DNA of 64,000 bases from Rhizobium mongolense subsp. loessense (GCF_900099775.1 NZ_FMTM01000001.1:558001-622000); one strand, 5' to 3'; positions 36,010-45,105 are shown, counted from the first letter of the stretch. The notes: generated by a model from the letters alone, not told the origin. Numbers and translations: made by a program.

Positions 36010-36237
36010 TCATTTCGCGATACGCAATTCGCCGGCGAGACCGGCATCCGTCAGGATGCGGCGGGCCTGATCGGCTCGCTCCTCCTCGACGAGCAGACGG
36101 CGCGGCAGCATGCCGAGCGAGCCCTCAAGAATGCTCATATCCTGATCCGCGACAAAGCAGTGAATTCCCGCATCCTTCAGAAGACTCTGCGCATAGGACA
36201 ATAGAACAGGGTCATTGGCGCGGATAAGTTCATGCAT
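36010..36237 (-). CDS. DUF2007 small protein
   Basis: A 75-residue protein with the DUF2007 pattern: MHELIRANDPVLLSYAQSLL, IHCFVADQDMS and LLVEEERADQARRIL. The fold is thought to be a small ferredoxin-like signalling domain. Function unknown. It is divergent from ispB by about 110 bp and followed directly by the methyltransferase gene, an order also known in other rhizobia. Confidence 0.8.
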   Translation of the reverse strand: MHELIRANDPVLLSYAQSLLKDAGIHCFVADQDMSILEGSLGMLPRRLLVEEERADQARRILTDAGLAGELRIAK

Positions 36238-36345
36238 TTGCGGTCAATTCCCTTTCAATTCTGTGTTGCGCGACAATTCACCCCTTGCCGCTTCAATCGC
36301 CCCTTTCTATTGTCAATCCCAAAGAATGAACAGGAGTCCGGGTCG

Positions 36346-37362
36346 TTGGGCGTGGTCATACCGCTTGAAGAAAGCAAAAACAAACTGGCATCCGTCAAGC
36401 CGCTGGTCGATTTGACACGGGCGGACATGGAGCGGGTCAACCAGCTTATCCTTTCGAAGGCCGGTTCCGACGTTCAGATGATTCCGGAGGTCGCAAATCA
36501 CCTGATCTCTTCCGGCGGCAAGCGCCTGCGCCCGATGCTGACGCTCGCATCGGCCTGTCTCTTCGACTATAGAGGCGAAAACCATGTCAAGCTCGCGACC
36601 AGCGTCGAGTTCATGCACACGGCAACGCTGCTGCATGACGACGTCGTCGACGAAAGCGATCTACGCCGCGGCAAATCAACAGCGCGCACGATCTGGGGCA
36701 ACCAGGCGAGCGTTCTCGTTGGCGATTTCCTGCTCGGTCAGGCCTTCCGCATGATGGTGGATGTCGGCTCACTCGATGCGCTCGATGTCCTCTCGTCGGC
36801 CGCCTGCGTCATTGCCGAAGGGGAAGTGCTGCAGCTTTCGGTCGCCAAGAACATGGAGACGACGGAGGACGACTATCTTTCCGTTATCCGGGCCAAGACG
36901 GCAGCACTCTTTGCCGCTGCTGCCGAAGTCGGCCCGATCGTCGCAGACGCCGGCAAATCAGGCCGCAATGCGCTGAAATCCTACGGCATGAATCTCGGCC
37001 TCGCCTTCCAGCTTGTCGATGACGCGCTGGATTACGGCGGCAAGGCTGCGGATCTCGGCAAGAATGTCGGCGACGACTTCCGTGAAGGCAAGATCACGCT
37101 TCCCGTCATCCTCGCCTACCGCCGCGGAACGCAGGACGAGCGCGCCTTCTGGCGCGATGCGATCGAAGGCGGCAACAGCAGCGATGCCAACCTCGAAAAG
37201 GCCCTCGGCCTGATCACCAAATACGGCACGCTGAACGACACGATCTCGCGAGCTATCCATTACGGCACGATCGCCCGCGACGCGCTGGCGCCGCTCCCCG
37301 AAACGGCCTGGAAATCGGCCCTCATGGAAGTGATCGATTTCTGCATCGAGCGGGTCAACTGA
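36346..37362 (+). CDS. ispB: octaprenyl/decaprenyl diphosphate synthase
   Basis: Builds the long isoprenoid tail of ubiquinone from IPP units. The 338 residues contain both aspartate-rich motifs, LLHDDVVDESDLRRG (first) and QLVDDALDYGG (second), and the GGKRLRPML entrance loop. The start TTG at 36346 is proposed because AGGAG sits nine bases upstream and the resulting N-terminus (LGVVIPLEESKNKL) fits family members; the ATG-initiated frame begins 38 codons earlier with no site. ubiA in this window uses its product. Confidence 0.92.
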   Translation: MGVVIPLEESKNKLASVKPLVDLTRADMERVNQLILSKAGSDVQMIPEVANHLISSGGKRLRPMLTLASACLFDYRGENHVKLATSVEFMHTATLLHDDVVDESDLRRGKSTARTIWGNQASVLVGDFLLGQAFRMMVDVGSLDALDVLSSAACVIAEGEVLQLSVAKNMETTEDDYLSVIRAKTAALFAAAAEVGPIVADAGKSGRNALKSYGMNLGLAFQLVDDALDYGGKAADLGKNVGDDFREGKITLPVILAYRRGTQDERAFWRDAIEGGNSSDANLEKALGLITKYGTLNDTISRAIHYGTIARDALAPLPETAWKSALMEVIDFCIERVN

Positions 37363-37494
37363 TCAAAGGTCCTTGATCGCGGGCTGATTTTCTTGCAGGG
37401 CCGCTTCAAAAAAGCCATCCTATTGTGAATCAGTCTTTTCAACTGATTTCGCAGCCGGCCGGATGAATCGGCTGCCCTGATGAAAGGTTTTCTA

Positions 37495-39327
37495 ATGCGG
37501 CAGAGATATGCCATCCGTCTTCTTTCGAGCGCAGCGCTCGCAGCGGTCATTTCGCTCGGCGCGCTTGGCGGCGTGAATGCCGAAGAAGCGGCCAAGACGG
37601 ACGATGCCGCCAGGAACGTGATCTTCGACCCGGATACGGTCGGCACTTTCGCAGGCGCATTTCTCGCTGCCCGCACGGCCGATGTCGATCACGACTACAA
37701 GACGGCAATCGAGCTCTACAAGAAGGCCCTCCAGATCGAGCCGGGCAACCCGGAGATCCGCCAGCGCCTGATGATCTCGTTGCTTTTGAACGGCAATATC
37801 GAAGATGGCGTGAAATATGCCAACGACCTGAAGAAGGATCCTTCCGTCGAGCGCATCACAACAGTCGTGCGCAGCATGGACGCGATTCGCCGCGGCGAGT
37901 TCAAGACGGCCGAAGCGATCCTGAAATATGACGGCCCGAACGACCTCGACCGCATGATGAACGACCTTTTGCTCGCCTGGGCGCGCGCCGGCGCCGGCCG
38001 CAACAAGGAAGCTCTTTCGATGGTCGAGAAGATGAAGGGCCCGGAATGGTTCGGCATCTTCCAGAACTATCATGCGGGCGCAATTGCGATCGTAACCGGC
38101 AACGTGGCGGCCGCGCGCAGACATCTGAACGACGCAGTGCTGGACAAGGATGGCGGCGCGACCGCACCCGACACCTTCATGCGCGCTGTCATGGCGCTTG
38201 CCCGCCTCGAAGCATCCCAGGGCAACAAGCAGAAGGCGCTCGACGCGATCTCGGTCGGTGACAACATGCTGCCGAACTATGCGCCGCTGAATGCGCTGCG
38301 CCAGAGCATCGAGAAGGGCGAAAAGCCGGAACAGCAGGTGCGCAACGCCGCGCAGGGCGCTGCCGCCGTGCTTTTCTCCATCGGCAGCGCGTTGAATCGC
38401 GACGGCGCCGAAGACATCGTCTCGCTCTATCTGCAGACGGCCAATACGCTTGACCCGAACAGCGCCGATACGCTGGTCCTTCTAGGCGGCATTGCTGAAA
38501 AACAGGAACAGACGGACCGTGCCATCGAATTCTACAGGCGCGTGCCGGAAAACTCGCCGATGCGACGCATCTCCGAGCTTCAGCTCGGCCTTGCGCTGGC
38601 ACAGGGCGGCAAGACCGACGAGGCACGCAAACACCTCAAGGCGCTGATCGTTTCTGACCCGAAGGACGTCCGCTCCTATCTCGCCTATGGCAGCGTGCTT
38701 TCCGACGCCAAGGACTATGCGGAAATGGCGGCGAATTACGACAAGGCGGTGGAGGTGATCGGCCCGCTGCCGCGCCGCGCCGACTGGACGGTCTTCTTCC
38801 AGCGCGGAATCGCCTATGAACGCCTGAAGAAATGGGACCAGGCCGAGCCGAACTTCCGCAAGGCGCTCGACCTCAATCCGGATCAGCCGCAGGTTCTCAA
38901 CTATCTCGGTTATTCATGGATCGACATGAACCGCAACCTCGACGAAGGCCTGACGATGATCAAGAAGGCCGTCGACCTGCGTCCGGACGACGGCTACATC
39001 ATCGACTCGCTCGGCTGGGCCTATTACCGCCTGAACCGTTACGACGATGCAGTTGCCGAACTGGAAAAGGCCGCCGAGATCAAGGCCGGTGATGCGACGA
39101 TCAACGACCATCTGGGCGACGCCTACTGGCGCGTCGGACGCAAGCTCGAGGCCGTTTATCAGTGGAACCGGGCGCTAGGTTCGGCACCGGAAGAGACCGA
39201 GATTCCGAGAATCAAGGACAAGATCGCGAACGGTCTGACGTCGGACAACGACGACGCCGAGGCGGCCGACAAGAAGCAGCCGGATCCGGCGCCTGTTACG
39301 CCGCCGCCAGCCGACAAGAAGTCCTGA
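37495..39327 (+). CDS. secreted tetratricopeptide-repeat protein
   Basis: A 610-residue protein with a signal peptide (about residues 1-30, ending GVNAEE). Many TPR units follow, for example DHDYKTAIELYKKALQIEPGN, EFYRRVPENSPMRRISELQLG and WDQAEPNFRKALDLNPDQ. The C-terminus is Pro/Lys-rich. It probably acts as a periplasmic scaffold in envelope assembly; the partner is unknown. AAAGG precedes ATG 37495; ATG 37480 is an alternative. It stands 6 bp before ispE and is cotranscribed with it and probably with moaB. Confidence 0.83.
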   Translation: MRQRYAIRLLSSAALAAVISLGALGGVNAEEAAKTDDAARNVIFDPDTVGTFAGAFLAARTADVDHDYKTAIELYKKALQIEPGNPEIRQRLMISLLLNGNIEDGVKYANDLKKDPSVERITTVVRSMDAIRRGEFKTAEAILKYDGPNDLDRMMNDLLLAWARAGAGRNKEALSMVEKMKGPEWFGIFQNYHAGAIAIVTGNVAAARRHLNDAVLDKDGGATAPDTFMRAVMALARLEASQGNKQKALDAISVGDNMLPNYAPLNALRQSIEKGEKPEQQVRNAAQGAAAVLFSIGSALNRDGAEDIVSLYLQTANTLDPNSADTLVLLGGIAEKQEQTDRAIEFYRRVPENSPMRRISELQLGLALAQGGKTDEARKHLKALIVSDPKDVRSYLAYGSVLSDAKDYAEMAANYDKAVEVIGPLPRRADWTVFFQRGIAYERLKKWDQAEPNFRKALDLNPDQPQVLNYLGYSWIDMNRNLDEGLTMIKKAVDLRPDDGYIIDSLGWAYYRLNRYDDAVAELEKAAEIKAGDATINDHLGDAYWRVGRKLEAVYQWNRALGSAPEETEIPRIKDKIANGLTSDNDDAEAADKKQPDPAPVTPPPADKKS

Positions 39328-39333
39328 CAACCC

Positions 39334-40221
39334 ATGCCTGATGCGGGCATGAGCGGCGGCTTCGCGGTTACTGAAGATGCTCTCGCTAAGATCAATCTTG
39401 CCCTGCACGTGACGGGCCAGAAAGCCGATGGCTATCATCTGCTGGACATGCTTGTGACCTTTGCCGGCCACGGCGACAGGCTGGGCTTTGCCGCTTCGCC
39501 ATCGGACAAATTCACGATCAGCGGACGGTTCGGCCCCGCTCTCCACATCGATTCCCGCAGCAATCTGGTGCTCAAGGCGCGTGACATGCTTCGGCAGGCA
39601 GCGCTGGCGCAGGGCGACCATGCACCGCCGGTCCATATCCATCTCGAAAAGAACCTTCCGATCGCCTCTGGTATCGGCGGCGGTTCCGCGGATGCGGCAG
39701 CCGCGCTTCGCGGCCTCATGCGGCTTTGGAGCCTCCGCCTACCCGGTGGGAGGCTGTCGGCGATCGCTCTCAGACTTGGCGCCGACGTTCCCATGTGCCT
39801 TGCGAGCCGGCCGCTGATTGCGCGCGGGATTGGCGAACAGATCGAGCCCGTTGCCTTGCCCTCTTTTGCGGTCGTGCTGGCCAATCCGCTGAAGGCGGTC
39901 TCGACGCCAGAGATATTCCGGCTGCTGACGGCGAAGAACAACCCGCCGCTTGCCTTGCGGGGCAACGACTGGCTGGCGGCGATCGGGGCCAACCGGAACG
40001 ATCTCGAGCCGCCTGCCCGCAAGCTTGTTCCCGAGATCGAGGATGTGTCGGCCGCGTTGAAGGATGCAGGCGCAAGACTTGTCCGCATGTCCGGCTCCGG
40101 CGCAACCTGCTTCGGCATCTTCGGCTCGATTGAAACAGCCGGAGCGGCCGCGGCAAAACTTCACAGAGAACGGCCGGACTGGTATTTCCAGGCGACGGAA
40201 ACGCTTTCGGGAGACAGGTGA
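39334..40221 (+). CDS. ispE: 4-diphosphocytidyl-2-C-methyl-D-erythritol kinase
   Basis: GHMP-family kinase of the MEP isoprenoid pathway. The 295 residues show the N-terminal AKINLALHVTGQKADGYHLL, the ATP-binding LPIASGIGGGSADAAAALRG, and C-terminal VRMSGSGATCFGIF. All three GHMP motifs are intact. It starts 6 bp after the TPR gene; ATG 39349 is an alternative start. The stop overlaps the moaB start by one base (TGATG). Confidence 0.95.
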   Translation: MPDAGMSGGFAVTEDALAKINLALHVTGQKADGYHLLDMLVTFAGHGDRLGFAASPSDKFTISGRFGPALHIDSRSNLVLKARDMLRQAALAQGDHAPPVHIHLEKNLPIASGIGGGSADAAAALRGLMRLWSLRLPGGRLSAIALRLGADVPMCLASRPLIARGIGEQIEPVALPSFAVVLANPLKAVSTPEIFRLLTAKNNPPLALRGNDWLAAIGANRNDLEPPARKLVPEIEDVSAALKDAGARLVRMSGSGATCFGIFGSIETAGAAAAKLHRERPDWYFQATETLSGDR

Positions 40222-40772
40222 TGACAGGTATCGACGAAGAGCGGCCGTTCATTCCCGTCGGCATCGCCGTGCTGACGGTTTCGGACACGCGCACGCTAAA
40301 GAACGACAAATCCGGCGACACGCTTGTGGCGCGGATCGCCGAGGCCGGCCACAAGCTGATGGACCGCGCCATCGTGCGCGACGACAAGGCGGCCATCGCA
40401 GCCCAGGTCAACGCCTGGACGGAGACCCACGGCATCGACGTCGTGATCACCACCGGCGGCACTGGCTTAACCGGCCGTGACGTGACGCCCGAGGCGCTGG
40501 AGCCGCTTTTCGAGAAGCGCATCGACGGCTTCTCGGCGGTCTTCCACCGCGTCTCCTACGACAAGATCGGCACATCAACGATCCAATCGCGGGCAACGGC
40601 AGGGGTTGCCAAGGCTACATTCATCTTCGTGCTCCCGGGCTCGCCCGGCGCCTGCAAGGACGCCTGGGACGGCATCTTGAAGCCGCAGCTTGACTACCGC
40701 CACATGCCCTGCAATTTCGTGGAGATCATGCCGCGGCTCGACGAGCACATGAAGCGCGGCGTGGGGAAGTAG
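40221..40772 (+). CDS. moaB: molybdenum cofactor biosynthesis protein B
   Basis: A 183-residue protein of the MoaB/MogA adenylyltransferase fold. Motifs: VLTVSDTRTLKNDKSGD, VVITTGGTGLTGRDVTPE and FVLPGSPGACKDAWDGI. It adenylates molybdopterin or performs a related step in cofactor formation. The ATG overlaps the ispE stop; a GTG one codon upstream gives an extra methionine, but GGGAG spacing favours the ATG. The downstream hairpin at 40780-40808 separates it from the convergent secreted protein. Confidence 0.92.
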   Translation: MTGIDEERPFIPVGIAVLTVSDTRTLKNDKSGDTLVARIAEAGHKLMDRAIVRDDKAAIAAQVNAWTETHGIDVVITTGGTGLTGRDVTPEALEPLFEKRIDGFSAVFHRVSYDKIGTSTIQSRATAGVAKATFIFVLPGSPGACKDAWDGILKPQLDYRHMPCNFVEIMPRLDEHMKRGVGK

Positions 40773-40779
40773 AAGGCGC

Positions 40780-40808
40780 GCTGCTGCCCGGCGCGCCAGG
40801 GCAGCAGC
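40780..40808. terminator. strong hairpin between convergent genes
   Basis: A perfect 10-bp stem GCTGCTGCCC / GGGCAGCAGC with loop GGCGCGCCA, itself palindromic. It sits 7 bp after the moaB stop and 9 bp before the end of the opposite gene. No T-tract follows, so it may act in RNA stability as much as in termination. Confidence 0.6.
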
Positions 40809-40817
40809 CTGCGTTCG

Positions 40818-41132
40818 CTATGTATCCAAGCCCGGCAGAGTGGGTATCGTTTCCCAGCTGTCACCCGACAGCAGGAAGCAGCTGACGCCGTGAACATCCG
40901 TTATGATGAGTGTCCAGGTGCCGCTTTTGGCGGCATAGACCTCAAGAATGGCGTTCTGGTTGATCAGTCCGACCGCGGTGAGCTTTTCGGCAAAATTCTT
41001 GTCAAGGAACTTGACGACCTCGGATCGGCCTGCGCAACTGCGCATCATCTGCGATGCTGCCGAATGCGGATGCGCGATCACCAATGTCGTCAATATGACG
41101 GCCAACAGGCCGCGGATCATATTGCGTTTCAT
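40818..41132 (-). CDS. small secreted protein, hypothetical
   Basis: A 104-residue protein with a signal peptide (GLLAVILTTLVIAHPHSAAS, cleavage near residue 28). The mature chain has two cysteines (RSCAGRS and GVSCFLL) that could form a disulphide, plus WTLIITDVHGVSCFL. The ribosome site AAAGGAGGTG is near perfect, which argues for a real and well-translated gene. No family recognised; rhizobia have many such small periplasmic proteins. Confidence 0.72.
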   Translation of the reverse strand: MKRNMIRGLLAVILTTLVIAHPHSAASQMMRSCAGRSEVVKFLDKNFAEKLTAVGLINQNAILEVYAAKSGTWTLIITDVHGVSCFLLSGDSWETIPTLPGLDT

Positions 41133-41317
41133 GACGCACCTCCTTTCGCCGGAAACCCGGCAGAAGAGGAGACTTCCGCTGTGACCTGTTCTGCCGTCTG
41201 TCGGCATTCCATGGTCGGCCGCCAAGAAGCGGGGCGCTCGGGCGGCGCCATGGCTGAATTATAGCGCGAAATCGTATCGGGCGCCATCTTTAGCGCGAAT
41301 GCTGAAAAGTCTGCGCG

Positions 41318-41836
41318 CTATCGTGCGGCGCGTGCTACCCAGGAGGGAATCAGTTCGCTGGAAAGCTTGCGCAGCTTCTGCCCCTTGGCAAATTCCGAAA
41401 GGCGCATTCCGCTTCTTGCGGCGGCAATCGCGTGTTTCTTCGGCACGAGAAGGCCGAGTTCCAGCGGCGGCAGCGACCGGCCCACCCGCTGGATAAACGG
41501 GCGCTTGTATCCGCGCGAAGCGGTGAAACGCGCCGGAACTTTGTTGAGGGCGACATATTCGGCGATCTCGTCTATCCAACCGGTCTGCGGCCGGGCGCCA
41601 GGTTCGACGAAAAGTAGCCACTCGCCGCGGGCCGAGCGCAACACATCCTTGATATCCCATTGGGAATGGAACCGGCACCCAGCCGCGTCCGCCACCCTGG
41701 ATGTACCGTCGCGCGAGCCGTGATCGAGCACGATCACGTCGCTTACAAGCCCCTCGACTGCACCCGCCACCAGCACCGATAAAGTCTGCGCCAGCTCAGG
41801 CTCCTGATCCTGGCACTCCAGAACAACCGTCAACAT
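41318..41836 (-). CDS. compact glycosyltransferase-2-like protein
   Basis: A 172-residue protein resembling the N-terminal half of GT-A glycosyltransferases: MLTVVLECQDQEPELAQTL, VIVLDHGSRDGTSRVADAAG (usual family motif DDGSxDGT has the first Asp replaced by His), and GEWLLFVEPGARPQTGWI, where the metal-binding DxD is absent. The C-terminus is basic with PFIQRVGRSLPPLELGLL. It may be a degenerate or non-enzymatic relative. It stands alone in the gap before the radical SAM gene. Confidence 0.62.
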   Translation of the reverse strand: MLTVVLECQDQEPELAQTLSVLVAGAVEGLVSDVIVLDHGSRDGTSRVADAAGCRFHSQWDIKDVLRSARGEWLLFVEPGARPQTGWIDEIAEYVALNKVPARFTASRGYKRPFIQRVGRSLPPLELGLLVPKKHAIAAARSGMRLSEFAKGQKLRKLSSELIPSWVARAAR

Positions 41837-41973
41837 TGCCTATTTATAAAGCGCCGCACAAAAATTTGCCAGCGCGACTTTCCTTATTTTGTTCTTGCAT
41901 TGTTCTCTTTTTCTCGATAGGAATTTAATCATCAAGACGGACGAAGGCAATGGCCTGGTCCCTGGAGAATCGG

Positions 41974-43131
41974 ATGAACGAACAGTCCCTTGCAGGGCAG
42001 GCCGCGTTTGCGCCTGCCAATCCGGCGGATGTTGCCGAAGCGATGATCGCCTCTTCGGGCCTTCGCATCGAGGTCGACCGGCGTCGCGGCCGCGCGGCCG
42101 GACTGAACCCCAGCGGGCGCTTCGAGCCGATGCACCGAGAGGCCTTCGACGACGGCTGGCAGACGCTGGAAGAACTGCCCCCCTTCAAGACCGAAGTGCA
42201 GATCGAAAAGCCGCGCACGGCGATTACCCGCAACGAGTCGCCGGACGTTCCGTTCGACCGTTCGATCAATCCCTATCGCGGCTGCGAACATGGCTGCATC
42301 TACTGCTTCGCCCGGCCGACGCACGCCTATATGGGGCTTTCGGCGGGCCTCGATTTCGAAGCCAGGCTGTTTGCCAAGCCGGATGCGGCCAAGCTTTTGG
42401 AGCGCGAGCTTGCGAAGCCCGGCTACAAGCCGCGGGTCATCGCCATCGGAACCAATACGGATCCCTACCAGCCGATCGAGAAGGAATGGCGCATCATGCG
42501 GCAGATCCTCGAAGTGCTGAACAAGGCGAACCATCCGGTCTCGATCGTCACCAAGTCGGCGTTGATTCTGCGCGATATCGATATCCTGCAGGAGATGGCA
42601 GCCAAGAGCCTTGTGCGTGCCGCGCTTTCGGTGACCACGCTCGACCGCAAGCTCGCTCGTGCGATGGAACCGCGCGCTGCAACGCCGCCGCGCCGACTGG
42701 AGGCAATCCAGGCCCTGACAGAGGCGGGCATCCCGACCTCGGTGATGGTCGCTCCGATGATCCCCGCGCTGAACGACCACGAACTGGAACGCATTCTCGA
42801 CGCGGCAAAGGTTGCCGGTGCGCTGGAGGCGGGCTACGTGATCCTGCGCCTGCCGCTGGAAGTCGCTCCGCTCTTCCGCGACTGGCTGCTGCAGAACTAT
42901 CCGGATCGCTACCGGCACGTCATGTCGCTTGTCCGCTCGATGCGCGGCGGCAAGGATTACGACGCCGAATTCGGCAAGCGCATGAAAGGCGCCGGCCCCT
43001 ATGCCTGGCAGCTCGCTCGCCGCTTCGAGATGGCGACGAAGCGGCTCGGCATGACGAGGCGCAGCATGCCGCTTCGCGACGATCTTTTCGTGCCGCCGGA
43101 TGGCAGCGGCGTGCAGCTTTCGCTGCTTTAG
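41974..43131 (+). CDS. PA0069-family radical SAM protein
   Basis: A 385-residue radical SAM enzyme. The cluster motif is CEHGCIYCFARPTH (C-x3-C-x2-C) at about residue 93, followed by GTNTDPYQPIEKEWR and SIVTKSALILRDI, the pattern of SplB-like DNA photoproduct lyase relatives. The real substrate of this group is not known. GGAG precedes ATG 41974; ATG 41950 is eight codons upstream and less likely. The C-terminus VQLSLL is typical of the group. Transcribed divergently from the glycosyltransferase-like gene. Confidence 0.86.
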   Translation: MNEQSLAGQAAFAPANPADVAEAMIASSGLRIEVDRRRGRAAGLNPSGRFEPMHREAFDDGWQTLEELPPFKTEVQIEKPRTAITRNESPDVPFDRSINPYRGCEHGCIYCFARPTHAYMGLSAGLDFEARLFAKPDAAKLLERELAKPGYKPRVIAIGTNTDPYQPIEKEWRIMRQILEVLNKANHPVSIVTKSALILRDIDILQEMAAKSLVRAALSVTTLDRKLARAMEPRAATPPRRLEAIQALTEAGIPTSVMVAPMIPALNDHELERILDAAKVAGALEAGYVILRLPLEVAPLFRDWLLQNYPDRYRHVMSLVRSMRGGKDYDAEFGKRMKGAGPYAWQLARRFEMATKRLGMTRRSMPLRDDLFVPPDGSGVQLSLL

Positions 43132-43193
43132 TCGCCCGTCCGAACGCGGGCGTTCCTGAGGCCGCCCGGCGAATGCCATAACGAGTTACCCGC

Positions 43194-43286
43194 AGGAGGC
43201 CGCCGCCCTGGCCTCTTGCCGCCGCGAACGGCTCCCTGCCCGTTTCGCGGCCAAAGCCCCCGGTACGCCGCCTGATCCGGGGGCTT
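43194..43286. repeat. three consecutive hairpins upstream of rnhB
   Basis: In about 95 bp I find three inverted repeats in a row: GAGGCC/GGCCTC (43196-43215), GCCGCGAACGG/CCGTTTCGCGGC with one bulge (43221-43251) and AAGCCCCCGG/CCGGGGGCTT (43254-43286). They fill the gap between the radical SAM gene and rnhB and could be a terminator, an RNA element or a dispersed repeat. Confidence 0.6.
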
Positions 43287-43321
43287 GCAGGAAATCGGGT
43301 TGGCGTGCGAGGTTCAGCCGC

Positions 43322-44014
43322 ATGAAACCTCGCACGTCACCCGATTCTCCTCTGCTTTTCGAAGAGGTGCCGCTCGTCCCGGACTTCAAGCTGGAACTGA
43401 AGGCACGCAAGGCCGGTCACTGGCCGGTCGCTGGCGCCGATGAGGCAGGGCGCGGCCCTCTGGCCGGGCCTGTCGTCGCTGCCGCGGTCATTCTCGATCC
43501 CAGGCGTATTCCGGACGGGCTGAATGATTCCAAGCAGCTCTCGGCGCAACGGCGCGAACAACTTTTCGTCCAGATCCTGGCAACCGCGACGGTTTCCATC
43601 GCGTCGTCGAGTTCCACACAGATCGACCTCACGGATATCCGCAAAGCGAGCCTTGACGCCATGCGCCGGGCAATCTGCGGCCTTGCCATCCCAGCAAGCT
43701 ACGTGCTGACCGATGGCCTCGACGTGCCGCCGGGGCTGGTGTGCCCAGGTCAAGCGGTGGTCAAGGGCGATGCGCGCTCGGTCTCGATCGCCGCCGCCTC
43801 TATTGTTGCCAAGGTGACCCGCGACCGGATGATGGCGCGTGCCGATGCCGTCTTCCCCGATTACGGCTTTGCCGCGCATGTGGGTTATGGCACGGCGCAG
43901 CACCGCGCCGGCATCGAGCGGCATGGTCCCTGCTCGCTTCACCGCATGAGTTTCCGGCCGTTGAAGAAGGACGGCACCGAAGGCGCTACGATGGATGAAC
44001 TGCTGGAGGACTAA
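43322..44014 (+). CDS. rnhB: ribonuclease HII
   Basis: Cleaves RNA in RNA-DNA hybrids and excises single ribonucleotides. The 230 residues contain the catalytic start [23 protein letters not shown] (Asp-Glu pair), [12 protein letters not shown] and the later acid in [36 protein letters not shown] near the C-terminus is usual. The first 30 residues are an N-terminal extension common in rhizobia. Translation starts 35 bp after a strong hairpin. Confidence 0.94.
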   Translation: MKPRTSPDSPLLFEEVPLVPDFKLELKARKAGHWPVAGADEAGRGPLAGPVVAAAVILDPRRIPDGLNDSKQLSAQRREQLFVQILATATVSIASSSSTQIDLTDIRKASLDAMRRAICGLAIPASYVLTDGLDVPPGLVCPGQAVVKGDARSVSIAAASIVAKVTRDRMMARADAVFPDYGFAAHVGYGTAQHRAGIERHGPCSLHRMSFRPLKKDGTEGATMDELLED

Positions 44015-44088
44015 CTGCTGCCGCTGCAGGCCTGTCGAACTCTGTACTCTGGCTTCATGGAAGCAGCATCTTGACCTCGCACGTGGTG

Positions 44089-44117
44089 ATTGAAGCGGTC
44101 ATTCAGACCGCTTCAAT
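44089..44117. repeat. 11-bp perfect inverted repeat
   Basis: ATTGAAGCGGT / ACCGCTTCAAT with the 7-base loop CATTCAG lies between the convergent rnhB and DUF4168 genes. It resembles a terminator stem, but there is no T-tract on either strand. Confidence 0.65.
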
Positions 44118-44162
44118 GGAACCAGAACAGCACCAGCTTGAGGTGCAGTCCCGGCGCACAGC

Positions 44163-44603
44163 TTACTGCTGCTTCGCGGGCGCCGGCTGCGCGGGCGCAG
44201 ATTCCTGGAGCTTTTCCTGAACTCTCTTGACGAGTGCCGGATCGTTCTGCGCGGCGGTCAGAATTGAATTGTACTCATCTAGCGAGATGCCTGGAGAGGC
44301 TTCCACGGCCTGAACCATTTGCTTACTGGCTTCGGTCTGCAGCTGTTGCTTCGCTGCCGTGTCCTGTGTTGCTCCGATCTTGGCCGAGTATTCCTGCCTA
44401 ACCTGGTCAACCTGGAGATAGGCGACCGCAAAGGCCTCGATTTTCTGATCGCTGACGGCTGCGGCCGCGCCTTTGCTTTCTGGTTGCGCTTGAACCGGTT
44501 GCTGCGCTGGAGCTGCCTGCTGTGCGGACGCGGGGTTGCTGAGAAACATCAAGCTGAGAGCTGCAGCGGTCAACGATGCAACAGGGGTATAACGAGTGAT
44601 CAT
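44163..44603 (-). CDS. DUF4168-type secreted protein
   Basis: A 146-residue protein with signal peptide (ASLTAAALSLMFLSNPASA, cleavage near residue 26). A Gln/Pro/Ala-rich linker follows, then a helical DUF4168-like region: IEAFAVAYLQVDQVRQEYSA and a helix pair ending ISLDEYNSILTAAQNDP. It closes with another Ala/Pro/Gln-rich tail. ATG 44603 has AGAGGA at the right distance; the ATG at 44609 abuts it. Role unknown; probably periplasmic. Confidence 0.7.
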   Translation of the reverse strand: MITRYTPVASLTAAALSLMFLSNPASAQQAAPAQQPVQAQPESKGAAAAVSDQKIEAFAVAYLQVDQVRQEYSAKIGATQDTAAKQQLQTEASKQMVQAVEASPGISLDEYNSILTAAQNDPALVKRVQEKLQESAPAQPAPAKQQ

Positions 44604-44690
44604 ATTCATTCCTCTGTGGTGGCGTGGACGGCGACATACTGCCTTGGCCGCCGGTTAGGGTTGAGGAACGATCCGGCGACAATGTGACTC

Positions 44691-45062
44691 TCAGGCGTTT
44701 TCGGTGCGGCAATAGGAAGGCGATCTCCCGACCATCGAGCGGCGGCTTTGTGGCAGGATTCCCCCCTTCGGCTTGTTGCCGGTTCGATCATGTGGCCATG
44801 AGTCCGGCCGCGATTTTATCCAGATGAACGCGGATGTAGCAGAAGTCAGTACCGTCTCCAAGCGCATTTGGGCACTGTCGAGGTCGCCGCACTCGCCCTC
44901 AATAAAAGTCACGCGCTCGAAATTCTCATCATAGCCTGCAGATCGCGGCGCTGAATCGAAGCCGCACTGCTTCAGGTGGCCAAAGAGAGAATGCACATTC
45001 GCGGTCCATGGACGCGTGGCGCGCCATACAAGCCCGTCACGCAAGATCGGTCCGGAACCTTC
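44691..45062 (-). pseudogene. phosphotransferase (aminoglycoside phosphotransferase family) remnant
   Basis: The minus strand reads GPILRDGLVWRATRPWTANVH then LFGHLKQCGFDSAP (here split), followed by VTFIEGECGD and RLETVLTSATSAFI. This is the N-terminal lobe of APH-family kinases, which usually open with DGxVxRPxGPW, HLxxxGFxxAPR and FIEGE. An in-frame stop lies just upstream and the kinase core (HGDFxPxN, DWE) is missing; after SAFI the frame becomes unrelated sequence. It is thus a truncated, dead gene in the approximately 550-bp gap before the atp operon. Confidence 0.65.
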
Positions 45063-45105
45063 TTATTCAGCACCAGCAAACTCTCTGGCAGCCGCACGGC
45101 CGCCA

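Noticed and set aside
41889..43181. 430-codon frame overlapping the radical SAM gene
   Set aside because: Same region as the PA0069-family gene in another frame; Arg/Ala/Gly-rich shadow without motifs.
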